DNA from: Pseudomonas nitroreducens NBRC 12694
Lineage (GTDB): Bacteria > Pseudomonadota > Gammaproteobacteria > Pseudomonadales > Pseudomonadaceae
Reading direction: 5' to 3'
DNA: 64,000 nt
Assembly: GCF_002091755.1 (NCBI RefSeq)
Contig: NZ_BDAI01000001.1
Span: 1-64,000, forward strand
Shown: piece after piece, positions 8,216 through 15,632 of the stretch
How positions within the stretch are numbered: the first letter of the stretch is position 1
Layout: each line of letters starts with the position of its first letter
Translations under genes and position numbers: made by a program
The notes under the pieces: model-generated
Told to the model about the DNA's origin: nothing
The model's input: only the letters and a program-made list of their open reading frames with translations
The model's database searches: none

Positions 8216-8472
8216 GTTCCACCTCGTTTGCGGCGCTCGGCCGCTCCATGCGCCGGGCGATGCCGGCGCGCATTCGGGTGGTGGATTGCGAGGGAGCGAA
8301 GGGCCGGTTGGCCCCGCAGGGGAATGGTGAGACGTCATCCCGCGGCGGGATGCGTATCGCCACTGTCCGCAACGCAGCGAGACAGTGGCAGGGTTCTGCC
8401 GGACGGCTCGCTGTTCAGACCTGTCGCAATCGACCAGGGCAAGTGTCCAAGGCAGGACTCCTCTATTGATTC

Positions 8473-8509
8473 AAAAAAAGCGACCGGGCCCGGTGTGAGC
8501 ACTGCCCGG
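8473..8509 (-). terminator. Terminator-like hairpin inside the mgtC leader (possible attenuator)
   Basis: On the minus strand, CCGGGC (8509-8504) pairs with GCCCGG (8489-8484) across a 14-base loop. Four bases later comes TTTTTTT (8479-8473). The neighbouring CCGGGCCCGG palindrome offers alternative pairing. It lies about 260 bases upstream of the mgtC start and no gene on this strand ends here, which favours attenuation over a simple gene end. Confidence 0.5.
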
Positions 8510-8548
8510 GACAGCCCCGGCCGCGAGTCGTCATCATCCCCGGGCAGC

Positions 8549-8565
8549 CTTAAGGTTTCCTTAGT
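8549..8565. promoter_or_regulatory. PmrA-like box CTTAAG-N5-CTTAGT
   Basis: CTTAAG GTTTC CTTAGT matches the PmrA-type pattern YTTAAG-N5-YTTAAG at 10 of 12 defined positions. It sits between divergent mgtC and the alpha/beta hydrolase gene, so either could be controlled. Low Mg2+ and cationic-peptide signals acting through OmpR-family regulators are a known theme for mgtC; the match was judged by eye only. Confidence 0.4.
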
Positions 8566-8566
8566 G

Positions 8567-8593
8567 CCCGGCCAATGGTTGGCATTGGCCGGG
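8567..8593. repeat. 11-bp perfect hairpin in the hydrolase leader
   Basis: CCCGGCCAATG and its exact complement CATTGGCCGGG flank a GTTGG loop, ending 42 bases upstream of the hydrolase ATG. There is no U-tract on either side, so it is not a terminator. It could be an operator or a 5' UTR structure. Confidence 0.5.
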
Positions 8594-8635
8594 ACAGGGC
8601 CCTACCATGCGCCCCTGCCCGATCAGGAACACATC

Positions 8636-9457
8636 ATGCCGTCCGCCATCGTCACCCGCGAGCACTGGATCAGCAGCGAGAAAGGCCAACTGTTCGCCCA
8701 GGCCTGGACACCCGCCGGGAACACTGGCGAGCCGATCCTGCTGCTGCATGATTCGCTCGGCTGCGTCACCTTGTGGCGCGATTTCCCGGAAAGCCTCGCC
8801 GGCGCCACCGGCCGCCCGGTCATCGCCTATGATCGCCTCGGTTTCGGTCGCTCAGAACGCTACCCCGGCGCCCTGCCCCTGGACTTCATCGACGAGGAAG
8901 CACGCACCGTCTTCCCTCTGCTGCAGCAGCACTTCGGTTTCGAGCGCTGCGTGGTGTTCGGCCATAGTGTTGGCGGCGCCATGGCCGTGACGTCCGTGGC
9001 ACGGCATCCGCAAACCTGCGCGGCGTTGATCACCGAGTCGGCGCAGGCCTTCGTCGAGCACCGGACCCGCGACGGCATCCGCGCCGCGGAACTGGAATTC
9101 GCCCGCGAGGGGCAGTTGCAACGCCTGCAGAAGTACCATGGCGACAAGGCTTTCTGGGTGCTGCGCGCCTGGGTCGACACCTGGCTGTCGGACGACTTCA
9201 GCGACTGGAACCTGGACGCCGAACTGGCGCAGGTAAAGTGCCCGACCCTCAGCCTGCATGGCGAGCAGGACGAGTACGGCTCGGCCGCCCACCCGCAGCG
9301 TCTCACCTCGATACCGGGCGTACCGACGATGCTCAGGCTGCTGCCCGATTGCGGACATGTTCCGCACCGCGAACAGCAACCTGCCGTGCTGAAGGCGGTG
9401 GCCGAGTTTTTCCAGCGCCATGTGCCCCAGGCCCCGTCAGTCGTGGGGCGCAGGTAA
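8636..9457 (+). CDS. Alpha/beta hydrolase
   Basis: 273 residues from ATG at 8636 (AGGAA 6 bases before it); the longer open frame upstream reads antisense to mgtC and is rejected. The nucleophile elbow G-H-S-V-G-G lies near residue 116, the oxyanion region near HDSLG (about residue 39), the acid in GEQDEYG and the catalytic His in CGHVPH. There is no signal peptide, so the protein is cytoplasmic. It is a general esterase/peptidase-type hydrolase with unknown substrate. A strong hairpin precedes the gene, and it is divergent from mgtC. Confidence 0.85.
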   Translation: MPSAIVTREHWISSEKGQLFAQAWTPAGNTGEPILLLHDSLGCVTLWRDFPESLAGATGRPVIAYDRLGFGRSERYPGALPLDFIDEEARTVFPLLQQHFGFERCVVFGHSVGGAMAVTSVARHPQTCAALITESAQAFVEHRTRDGIRAAELEFAREGQLQRLQKYHGDKAFWVLRAWVDTWLSDDFSDWNLDAELAQVKCPTLSLHGEQDEYGSAAHPQRLTSIPGVPTMLRLLPDCGHVPHREQQPAVLKAVAEFFQRHVPQAPSVVGRR

Positions 9458-9629
9458 TACCGTCTGGCTGAAAAATTGAATCCGGGTTCGCGCAGGGCGG
9501 TCACAACGACCAGGCGCCGTCGCTTCGCTTTCTTTTCCCAGGGAGCAGCCTCAAGGGCGCCGTCGCGCGGGTACCGGAAGGGCCCTGCGCAACGGCCAGA
9601 CTGGTTTTGTCGCGCAGGTAGGTTCGATC

Positions 9630-10256
9630 ATGTGCCGCCTTCATTTTCTTCCGCTGTTATTGCTCGCGCTCTGGGCACCCTCTTCCATCGCCGCTGAGCT
9701 GGGCACATCCACCGATGAGAAAGCCCAGGCCGCCGTGACCAAGGGCGAAGTCCTGGAACAACAGGTCGCCCACCCCGCTACCGCGGTAACCACCGCAGCA
9801 CCCATCACCAAGGCCGAAGTGAAAGCCGTCGACCCCGCCGGCAAGGCGCCGCTGGACGACGCCGTCGTCTGCCTGTCGCGGACCCTCTACTGGGAAGCCA
9901 AGGGCGGCGGCCGCGCCGACATGGAGGCGGTGGCCAATGTGGTGCTCAACCGCATGGGCCACGGTGGCTTCCCCGACACCGTGTGCGGCGTGGTCAAGCA
10001 GGGCCAGGAGCAGAAACACTGCCAGTTTTCCTGGTGGTGCGACGGCCGCTCCGACCAGGTGGAGGAGAAGAACCGCTACGACATCGCCAAGGAGATTGCC
10101 CGCAAGGCGCTGAACCAGCAGCTCAGCGACCGTACGCGCGGCGCGATGTACTTCCACGACCGCCACGTCTCGCCGTCCTGGGCGAAGGAATACATCCGCA
10201 CGGCCGAGACAGACGAGTTCGTCTTCTACAAGCCGCGCGGCGGCGATGCGCGTTAG
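9630..10256 (+). CDS. SleB-like cell wall hydrolase (Hydrolase_2 domain)
   Basis: 208 residues with a signal peptide (MCRLHFLPLLLLALWAPSSIA). After an Ala/Val/Lys-rich linker, residues about 85-200 match the SleB/CwlJ fold: an early catalytic-type Glu in LYWEAKGGG, VANVVLNRM, FPDTVCGVV, and a QFSWWCDG core followed by AMYFHD. Members cleave peptidoglycan; in non-sporeformers they act in the periplasm during wall remodelling. Its stop overlaps the convergent Rrf2 gene by three bases. Confidence 0.88.
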   Translation: MCRLHFLPLLLLALWAPSSIAAELGTSTDEKAQAAVTKGEVLEQQVAHPATAVTTAAPITKAEVKAVDPAGKAPLDDAVVCLSRTLYWEAKGGGRADMEAVANVVLNRMGHGGFPDTVCGVVKQGQEQKHCQFSWWCDGRSDQVEEKNRYDIAKEIARKALNQQLSDRTRGAMYFHDRHVSPSWAKEYIRTAETDEFVFYKPRGGDAR

Positions 10257-10774
10257 CTGACGGCATTGCTGCCGTCGCGCTGGGCATCCATCCAGCGCAC
10301 CAGGGCCTCGCCGAACTCCGCCGGCGCCTTGCGCCCGACGCGGCGTGCGAGATCGAGCACGGTGTGCTGGGCCAGCGCCTCTTCCATGCGTTTCTGCGCG
10401 GTCAGCATGACGGCGTGGATCGAGCAGGTACCGCAGGTCGCCCATTCCGGCGGCGAACCTTCGAACACCGCGCAGCGGCCGCGGATGTCGCGGCACTCGA
10501 AGATCTGCTTGTCGCCATCGATGGCCCTGACGATGTCCAGCACGGTGATTTCGTCCGCCGGCCGCGCCAGGCGGAAACCACCGCGCACGCCTTCGGTGGC
10601 TGCTACCAGCCCAGCCTTGGCCAGTTTGGTGAAGACCTTGGCCAGCAATTCCTGGGGCACACCCTGCAGCTCCGCCAGCGTTCGCACGCTGGAGTCACGG
10701 CTGTCGCCCTTCTCATCCGTCAGAAAGAGCAGGCAGTGAATGCCGTACTCCACCCCTGCACTGTATAAAGCCAT
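10253..10774 (-). CDS. Rrf2 family transcriptional regulator
   Basis: 173 residues from ATG at 10774 (GGAG nearby; a GTG directly before it is also possible). The N-terminal winged helix (MALYSAGVEYGIHCLLFL, then GVPQELLAKVFTKLAKAGLV, then EGVRGGFRLAR) is the classic Rrf2 pattern. Four cysteines in the pattern C-x5-C...C-x2-C (CRDIRGRC and TCGTC) could hold an Fe-S cluster, as in IscR, NsrR or RsrR, which would make it a redox, NO or iron sensor. It is divergent from an NDH-2-like flavoprotein, and both promoters carry the same CGAC-N7-GTCG palindrome, so it probably controls itself and that gene. Confidence 0.9.
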   Translation of the reverse strand: MALYSAGVEYGIHCLLFLTDEKGDSRDSSVRTLAELQGVPQELLAKVFTKLAKAGLVAATEGVRGGFRLARPADEITVLDIVRAIDGDKQIFECRDIRGRCAVFEGSPPEWATCGTCSIHAVMLTAQKRMEEALAQHTVLDLARRVGRKAPAEFGEALVRWMDAQRDGSNAVS

Positions 10775-10783
10775 CACAAACTC

Positions 10784-10798
10784 CGACTAATTTAGTCG
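10784..10798. promoter_or_regulatory. Rrf2 operator candidate in front of the regulator gene
   Basis: CGACTAATTTAGTCG is a perfect 15-base palindrome centred 17 nt upstream of the Rrf2 ATG, overlapping its ribosome-site region. It matches the centre of the larger palindrome at 10973-11019 at 13 of 15 positions, which points to autoregulation. Confidence 0.65.
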
Positions 10799-10972
10799 CA
10801 CAAATATCAAACTACAGCCTGCACCCGACCAGCACTTAAGCATGCAACCAGGGGGATTGTAACCCGTCGAGCCCTGCTTGCAGTACTTCCAAGCGTGCAG
10901 AGAACAAACAGAAGCAGGACTACCGCCTCCGCCGTAGGGGTGACGAACGGTCGGAGTTTGGGAAAAAAACAA

Positions 10973-11019
10973 TTGCCTCGGATAACTACGACAAATATAG
11001 TCGTAGTTATCCGAGGCAA
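10973..11019. promoter_or_regulatory. 47-base perfect palindrome, Rrf2 operator candidate upstream of the flavoprotein gene
   Basis: Twenty-base perfect inverted arms (10973-10992 and 11000-11019) around the spacer AAATATA. The centre CGACAAATATAGTCG resembles the palindrome next to the Rrf2 start. It ends 76 nt upstream of the NDH-2-like start. On the minus strand it is followed by TTGTTTTTTT, so it could also fold as a terminator in that direction, but no gene ends there. Confidence 0.65.
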
Positions 11020-11095
11020 GCCGGGAAGCAAACCGCTCCGATGTCGGGCACTCGGGAACCCTACAACCTGAATTCATCCTTTCGTCGGAGAGACC

Positions 11096-12298
11096 ATGAA
11101 ACAACGCATCCTGATCGTCGGCACCGGTTTCGCGGGTATGTGGAGCGCCCTGAGCGCCACGCGCCTGCTCGATCTGCACCAGCGCGGCGACGTCGAAGTC
11201 GCTGTGCTCGCCCCGCAGGCCGAACTGCGCATCCGCCCGCGCTTCTACGAGCCGAACGTGCACCAGATGGCCGCGCCGCTGGGCGACCTGTTCGGCGCCG
11301 TGGGCGTGACCTTCATCCAGGGCAGCGCCGAGCAGATCGACGTCGACGGGCGCCAACTGGATTACCGAGATGCCAGCGGTGAGATCGCCACCCTGGGCTT
11401 CGACCGCCTGATCCTCGCCAGCGGCAGCAAGGTTGCTCGCCCCGCCCTGCCGGGCATCGAACACGCCTTCGACGTCGACGACATCGACCAGGCCATGCGC
11501 CTTGAGACGCATATCCGCTCGCTGAACCAACTGCCGGAATCTGCAGCGCGCAACACCGTGGTCGTTGCCGGAGGCGGCTTCACCGGCATCGAGACCGCCA
11601 CCGAAATGCCCGCGCGCCTGCGTGAAGTTCTGGGCGCGGACGCCAAGGTACGGGTGGTCGTGGTCGATCGCGGCGCCGAGATCGGCGGTGCGCTGGGCGT
11701 CACGTCGCAATCCGTGGTGGCCGAAGCCTCCGCCGAACTGGGCGTGGAATGGCGCCTGAAGGCCTCGGTGGAATCCATCGACGACAGCGGCGTCACTCTC
11801 TCCAGCGGCGAGCGCATCGAGGCGAAGACCGTGATCTGGACCGCCGGCGTGCGCGCCAGTTCGCTGACCGAACAGGTTGCCGGCGAACGTGACCGCCAGG
11901 GCCGCCTGCATGTGGATCGTAACCTCCAGGTGATCGGCCAGGATGCGGTTTTCGCCACGGGCGACGTGGCCTATGCCGCCGTGGACGACGCCGGCAACTA
12001 CGCGCTGATGACCTGCCAGCATGCCATTTCCCTGGGCCGCTCGGCCGGCAACAACGCTGCCGCCGACCTGCTGGGCGTAGCCCCCATCCCCTACAGCCAG
12101 GAGAAGTACGTGACCTGCCTGGACCTGGGCGCCTGGGGCGCATTGTTCACCGAAGGCTGGGACCGCCAGGTGCGTTTCCTGCGCGAGGAAGGCAAGAAGA
12201 TCAAGACCGAGATCAACACCGTGTGGATCTACCCTCCGGCCGCTGATCGAGCCACCGCGCTGGCAGCGGCCGATCCGATGATCCCGGTCGTGGCCTGA
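11096..12298 (+). CDS. NAD(P)/FAD-dependent oxidoreductase, type II NADH dehydrogenase-like
   Basis: 400 residues. An FAD-binding dinucleotide fold at the N-terminus (ILIVGTGFAGMWSAL), a second GxGxxG-type NAD site near residue 155 (VVVAGGGFTGIETA) and the C-terminal FAD motif FATGDVAYA are in the order expected for NDH-2 and related pyridine nucleotide-disulfide oxidoreductases. There is no redox CxxC next to the FAD site, which supports an NDH-2-like quinone or acceptor reductase. The gene is divergent from the Rrf2 regulator and preceded by a large palindromic operator, so redox- or NO-controlled expression is likely. A terminator follows. Confidence 0.87.
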   Translation: MKQRILIVGTGFAGMWSALSATRLLDLHQRGDVEVAVLAPQAELRIRPRFYEPNVHQMAAPLGDLFGAVGVTFIQGSAEQIDVDGRQLDYRDASGEIATLGFDRLILASGSKVARPALPGIEHAFDVDDIDQAMRLETHIRSLNQLPESAARNTVVVAGGGFTGIETATEMPARLREVLGADAKVRVVVVDRGAEIGGALGVTSQSVVAEASAELGVEWRLKASVESIDDSGVTLSSGERIEAKTVIWTAGVRASSLTEQVAGERDRQGRLHVDRNLQVIGQDAVFATGDVAYAAVDDAGNYALMTCQHAISLGRSAGNNAAADLLGVAPIPYSQEKYVTCLDLGAWGALFTEGWDRQVRFLREEGKKIKTEINTVWIYPPAADRATALAAADPMIPVVA

Positions 12299-12307
12299 TC
12301 GGTTGAG

Positions 12308-12344
12308 AAAAGCCCCGGTTGGCGCGAGTCTTCCGGGCTTTTTT
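12308..12344 (+). terminator. Rho-independent terminator
   Basis: AAAAGCCCCGG (12308-12318) pairs with CCGGGCTTTT (12333-12342) with one bulge, followed by further T residues. It lies 10 bases past the stop of the NDH-2-like gene. Confidence 0.85.
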
Positions 12345-12404
12345 ACGGGCGGACCCAGCCTCACTCCTTGCATGCGCAGGCTCGCCGGGAGAAGACAGCC
12401 GCCC

Positions 12405-13013
12405 CTACGGATGCCGCACAGCGCGCGGCAGGCACAGGGCTTCAACCATCCGCGCCAGGGTATGGATCACTTCCTCGCGCCCCAGCAGCGGCTGCGCATC
12501 GCTCAGGTAACGCGCGCAGGTGTACTGCACGGAGTTGATCACCACGAAGAGCACCGCCGGCAGGTTGTCGATGCGGTAATCGTCGAAGTGCCGAATCAGG
12601 TACTGCCGGCACACCTCCATCATCTGCTGCTCCAGGGCATGGAACACCGGCGCGGAATTGAGCCGGTGCCAATGCCGCAGCAGCTCGCACTGCGCCGAAT
12701 CTCCCTCCACCTGCTGGAAGATGCCCTCCAGCACCGCACGGGTGACGCTGCCGATGTCCGCGCCCAGTAGCGGCGTCACGCGCTCGTGCACCACCTTCAT
12801 CAGCGTGCCGGCGCGCTGCATGAGCAGGGCCTCGACGATCATTTCCTTGTTCGCGAAGTACTGGTAAAGCGAGCCGACGCTCACCCCGGCTCGACGCGCG
12901 ACGTGGTTCGTGGTCAGGCCATCCAGGCCGTGCTCGCCGATCTCCAGTGCAGCGGCCTCGAGCAGCACCGCGACCATCTCGCTGGCGCGCTGCTGCTTGG
13001 GTTGCTTCCTCAT
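12405..13013 (-). CDS. TetR family regulator
   Basis: 202 residues from ATG at 13013. The N-terminal helix-turn-helix reads GLTTNHVARRAGVSVGSLYQYF, a textbook TetR recognition helix ending in YQYFANKE. The C-terminal helical domain would bind a small hydrophobic ligand. It is divergent from the DUF2236 oxygenase gene. The 103-base gap holds three tandem 11-base repeats and a TGCGAG/CTCGCA inverted repeat, so it is probably the local repressor of that gene. Confidence 0.9.
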   Translation of the reverse strand: MRKQPKQQRASEMVAVLLEAAALEIGEHGLDGLTTNHVARRAGVSVGSLYQYFANKEMIVEALLMQRAGTLMKVVHERVTPLLGADIGSVTRAVLEGIFQQVEGDSAQCELLRHWHRLNSAPVFHALEQQMMEVCRQYLIRHFDDYRIDNLPAVLFVVINSVQYTCARYLSDAQPLLGREEVIHTLARMVEALCLPRAVRHP

Positions 13014-13024
13014 GCCTATCCCCC

Positions 13025-13066
13025 GATGCGAGTCGGATGCGAGTTGAATGCGAGCAAATACTCGCA
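13025..13066. promoter_or_regulatory. Tandem 11-base repeats and palindrome, TetR operator candidate
   Basis: GATGCGAGTCG, GATGCGAGTTG and AATGCGAGCAA follow one another at 13025-13057. The last one forms, with CTCGCA at 13061-13066, the inverted repeat TGCGAG-N6-CTCGCA. An 11-base period puts all copies on one face of the helix. Location between divergent genes fits a repressor operator. Confidence 0.6.
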
Positions 13067-13116
13067 ATAGCGTAACTCGACGAATCCTCCCGGCAACCAA
13101 ACCAAGGTATGAATCG

Positions 13117-14349
13117 ATGTGCGCAACTGACCTGCCTACCCGTCACGGCGCTGACCTGCAGCGCGCTCGGCGCACCGCTGCGCCGGTCAAGCGCTTCCTC
13201 AAGGGCCCTAGCGAGCCGGATACCGCGACCTGGAAGGCCATCGGCGCGTCCCTCACGGTAGGCGATGCTCCCATGGATACGCTGCTGGAGTGGATGTTCG
13301 AAGTCGGCCTCGGCAAGAGCATGCGGTTGTATGAACAGGCGCTGCACCAGGGCATTGCCGCCATCCCCGACGCACCCGAGGCACTGAGAACCTTCTTCGC
13401 CCGTGTCGAAACACCGCCCGCCTGGGTCGACCCGCAGCGCCTCGACGAGGGCGCCCGCGCCTGCGGAATTTCCGGGCTGACCGGTATGCGCGTGCTGCGC
13501 GACCTTGGCTTGCTGGCCGGATACCAGGCCTCCGCGATCAACCGTACCCTGGTACTCACCGGCGCGCTGGAAAAAGGCCCGCAGCGGCGTATCGCCGAGA
13601 CCACCAAATGGTGGATCGACTGCACCCGCCCAAGGGGCATGGCGCGCGGCGCAGCGGGCTACCGCAGCACGCTGCACGTACGGCTGGTGCATGCATTGGT
13701 GCGACGTCGGGTGTCGCGCCTGGAGCAGTGGGACTTCGCTCACCATGGCCTGCCCATCAACCAGGGAGACATGCAGGCGACCTATCTGGCCTTCTCGGCG
13801 ATCTTCCTGATCGGCCAGCGCATGCTGGGCGTAGTCCTGAGCCAGCGGGAGCGCGAAGCCATCAGCCACCTCTGGCGCTACATCGCCTGGCTGATGGGCG
13901 TCGAGGAGCGCTGGCTGTGCGCCAGCGAGAACGACGCGATACGCGCGCTCTACCACAACCTGCTGTCCCAGGCACCGCCGGACGAGAGCAGCCGCATGCT
14001 CGGCTGCGCGCTGGTGGACGAACCCCTGCAGCGCCACTACGCCAACTTTTCCTGGTTGCGCGGGCGCCTGAACCGGGCGATCCACCTGAGCATCGCCAGC
14101 ACCTTCATCGACGACCAGGGGCGACGCGCCCTCGGCCTGCCCCGCGGCAGCCTGCCTTGGTACCCGTTGCTTACGGCCCCGCCCCGCTTCCTCGGCCACT
14201 GTCTGCTGCGCGTCATACCGGGCGGTCGCAACTGGCTGGTGCGCCGCGGCCTGCGAATCCAGGAGGATTACCTGCGCACCCTGTTTGGCGGTAGCGACCC
14301 CAGGCTGATCTCGCCCGTGCCTCTGGCCGTCGAGGATCGGCACTCCTGA
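13117..14349 (+). CDS. DUF2236 / MpaB-type oxygenase (latex-clearing protein superfamily)
   Basis: 410 residues from ATG at 13117, preceded by AAGGT. Central features fit the ER-bound oxygenase MpaB / rubber oxygenase Lcp superfamily: AINRTLVLTGALEKG, then a TTKWWIDCTRP-like helix, then a histidine in GYRSTLHVRLVHALVRR that would be a heme b ligand, and QWDFAHHGLPINQGDMQATYLAF. These enzymes use heme b and O2 to cleave C=C bonds. No signal peptide is seen. The divergent TetR gene suggests induction by a hydrophobic substrate; natural rubber is not implied. Confidence 0.82.
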   Translation: MCATDLPTRHGADLQRARRTAAPVKRFLKGPSEPDTATWKAIGASLTVGDAPMDTLLEWMFEVGLGKSMRLYEQALHQGIAAIPDAPEALRTFFARVETPPAWVDPQRLDEGARACGISGLTGMRVLRDLGLLAGYQASAINRTLVLTGALEKGPQRRIAETTKWWIDCTRPRGMARGAAGYRSTLHVRLVHALVRRRVSRLEQWDFAHHGLPINQGDMQATYLAFSAIFLIGQRMLGVVLSQREREAISHLWRYIAWLMGVEERWLCASENDAIRALYHNLLSQAPPDESSRMLGCALVDEPLQRHYANFSWLRGRLNRAIHLSIASTFIDDQGRRALGLPRGSLPWYPLLTAPPRFLGHCLLRVIPGGRNWLVRRGLRIQEDYLRTLFGGSDPRLISPVPLAVEDRHS

Positions 14350-14437
14350 GCTTGGCCATCCCGCCGGCGGATGAAAAAAAACAGCACTCCCGATGCCCTT
14401 TCGCGATCCATTACCGAAGAGACCTCGAGGAGCCGCC

Positions 14438-15454
14438 ATGAGCACATCGCCGGAGCTGCTGGACCTGCCCCCCGACCTGCACTACGTCGACGACAGCCTG
14501 CCAGGCATCAGCCGGCGTCGCCTGCGCGGGCGCTTCGCCTACTTCGACCCGGGCGGCGAACGCATTCGCGTCGAAGCGGAGATCGAGCGCATCGACCGCC
14601 TGGCGATTCCGCCAGCCTATATCGATGTGTGGATCTGCATCGACCCGCTCGGCCACCTGCAGGCAACCGGCCGCGACGTGCGCGGGCGCAAGCAGTACCG
14701 TTACCACCCGCGCTGGACCGAGGTCCGCGACAGCGCCAAGTACGAGCGCCTGCTGCGCTTCGGGGAAAGCCTGCCAGCGCTGCGCAGGCGTATAGAACGG
14801 GACCTGGCGCTGCCCGGCCTGGGAGCGGAAAAGGTCATGGCGACCGTGGTCGAACTGCTCGATCGCACCTTGATCCGCATCGGCAACGAACGCTACCGCA
14901 AGGAAAATCGCTCCTTCGGCCTCACGACGCTGAACAACCGCCATGTCGAAGTCCAGGGCACGCGCATTCGCTTCGCCTTTCGTGGCAAGAGCGGCATCCG
15001 CCACAGCGTGGACATCGAACACCCGCGCCTGGCGCGCATCCTCCGGCGTTGCCTTGAGCTGCCCGGGCAACAGCTGTTCCAGTACCTGGACGCAGACCGC
15101 CAGCGGCACATGATCGACTCCCGCGATATCAACGCCTACCTGCGCGAGCACGCCGGCGAGGAGTTCACCGCCAAGGACTACCGCACCTGGGCTGGCACCA
15201 CCCTGGCCCTTGAGCACTGCCGCAGGACCCACTGGGAAGACGAGAAGAGCGCCAACCGCCAGCTCAAGTCGATCATCCAGCAGGTGGCCGACGAACTGGG
15301 CAACACTCCGGCGATCTGCCGCAAATGCTACGTGCATCCGCGGGTGATACAGGCCTTTCTTGCTGGCGAACTGAGCGGATTAGCGAAGGCGCGCAAGCGC
15401 AAGAACCTCAGCGCCGAGGAAGCTACCCTGCTGGCTTTTCTCCAGTCCGACTGA
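14438..15454 (+). CDS. DNA topoisomerase IB (poxvirus type)
   Basis: 338 residues from ATG at 14438 behind GAGGAG. The N-terminal IB domain carries LPPDLHYVDDSLPGISRRR and the IPPAYIDVWI motif; the catalytic domain has the RKENRSFGLTTLNNRHV segment, FTAKDYRTWAGT (catalytic Arg) and the nucleophile Tyr in KCYVHPRVI near the C-terminus. It relaxes supercoils through a 3'-phosphotyrosyl intermediate. Small topoisomerase IB enzymes of this kind are found in many pseudomonads. It stands between the oxygenase and the phytochrome operon without evident functional link. Confidence 0.93.
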   Translation: MSTSPELLDLPPDLHYVDDSLPGISRRRLRGRFAYFDPGGERIRVEAEIERIDRLAIPPAYIDVWICIDPLGHLQATGRDVRGRKQYRYHPRWTEVRDSAKYERLLRFGESLPALRRRIERDLALPGLGAEKVMATVVELLDRTLIRIGNERYRKENRSFGLTTLNNRHVEVQGTRIRFAFRGKSGIRHSVDIEHPRLARILRRCLELPGQQLFQYLDADRQRHMIDSRDINAYLREHAGEEFTAKDYRTWAGTTLALEHCRRTHWEDEKSANRQLKSIIQQVADELGNTPAICRKCYVHPRVIQAFLAGELSGLAKARKRKNLSAEEATLLAFLQSD

Positions 15455-15632
15455 GCTGCTCATGGCGCCGCGAAGACTGCCGAAGCGGAAAAGCCTAGAC
15501 AAATGGCCCTCGGCCATTAGTGCGAAAAGCGTCTAATACGGCCAAACTGAAAAACTTTCATACGGGACTAACAGAGTATTCCCGCAACCAACTTCCGGCT
15601 CACAGAGTCGGTCCCCAACGGAGTGCCTAACC

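Larger units (their letters stand above)
8216..8635 (-). promoter_or_regulatory. Long structured leader of mgtC and divergent promoter region
   Basis: About 420 bases between mgtC and the divergent hydrolase. Read on the minus strand it holds, in order, a box resembling a PmrA site (8549-8565), a GC-rich hairpin followed by seven U (8473-8509), a 9-bp perfect hairpin (8359-8367 / 8381-8389), a short ATCCC/GGGAT hairpin (8337-8351) and a Pro-rich open frame running in frame into mgtC. mgtC leaders in enterobacteria use transcription attenuation and Pro-rich leader peptides; whether this leader does the same is inference. Confidence 0.5.

Noticed and set aside
8216..8560. M-box (ykoK) magnesium riboswitch in the mgtC leader
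   Set aside because: I could not find the conserved M-box core; only simple hairpins are visible, so a named riboswitch is not supported.
10973..11019. Rho-independent terminator on the minus strand
   Set aside because: The stem and following T-run would qualify, but no minus-strand gene ends there; the shared core with the Rrf2 promoter makes an operator more likely.
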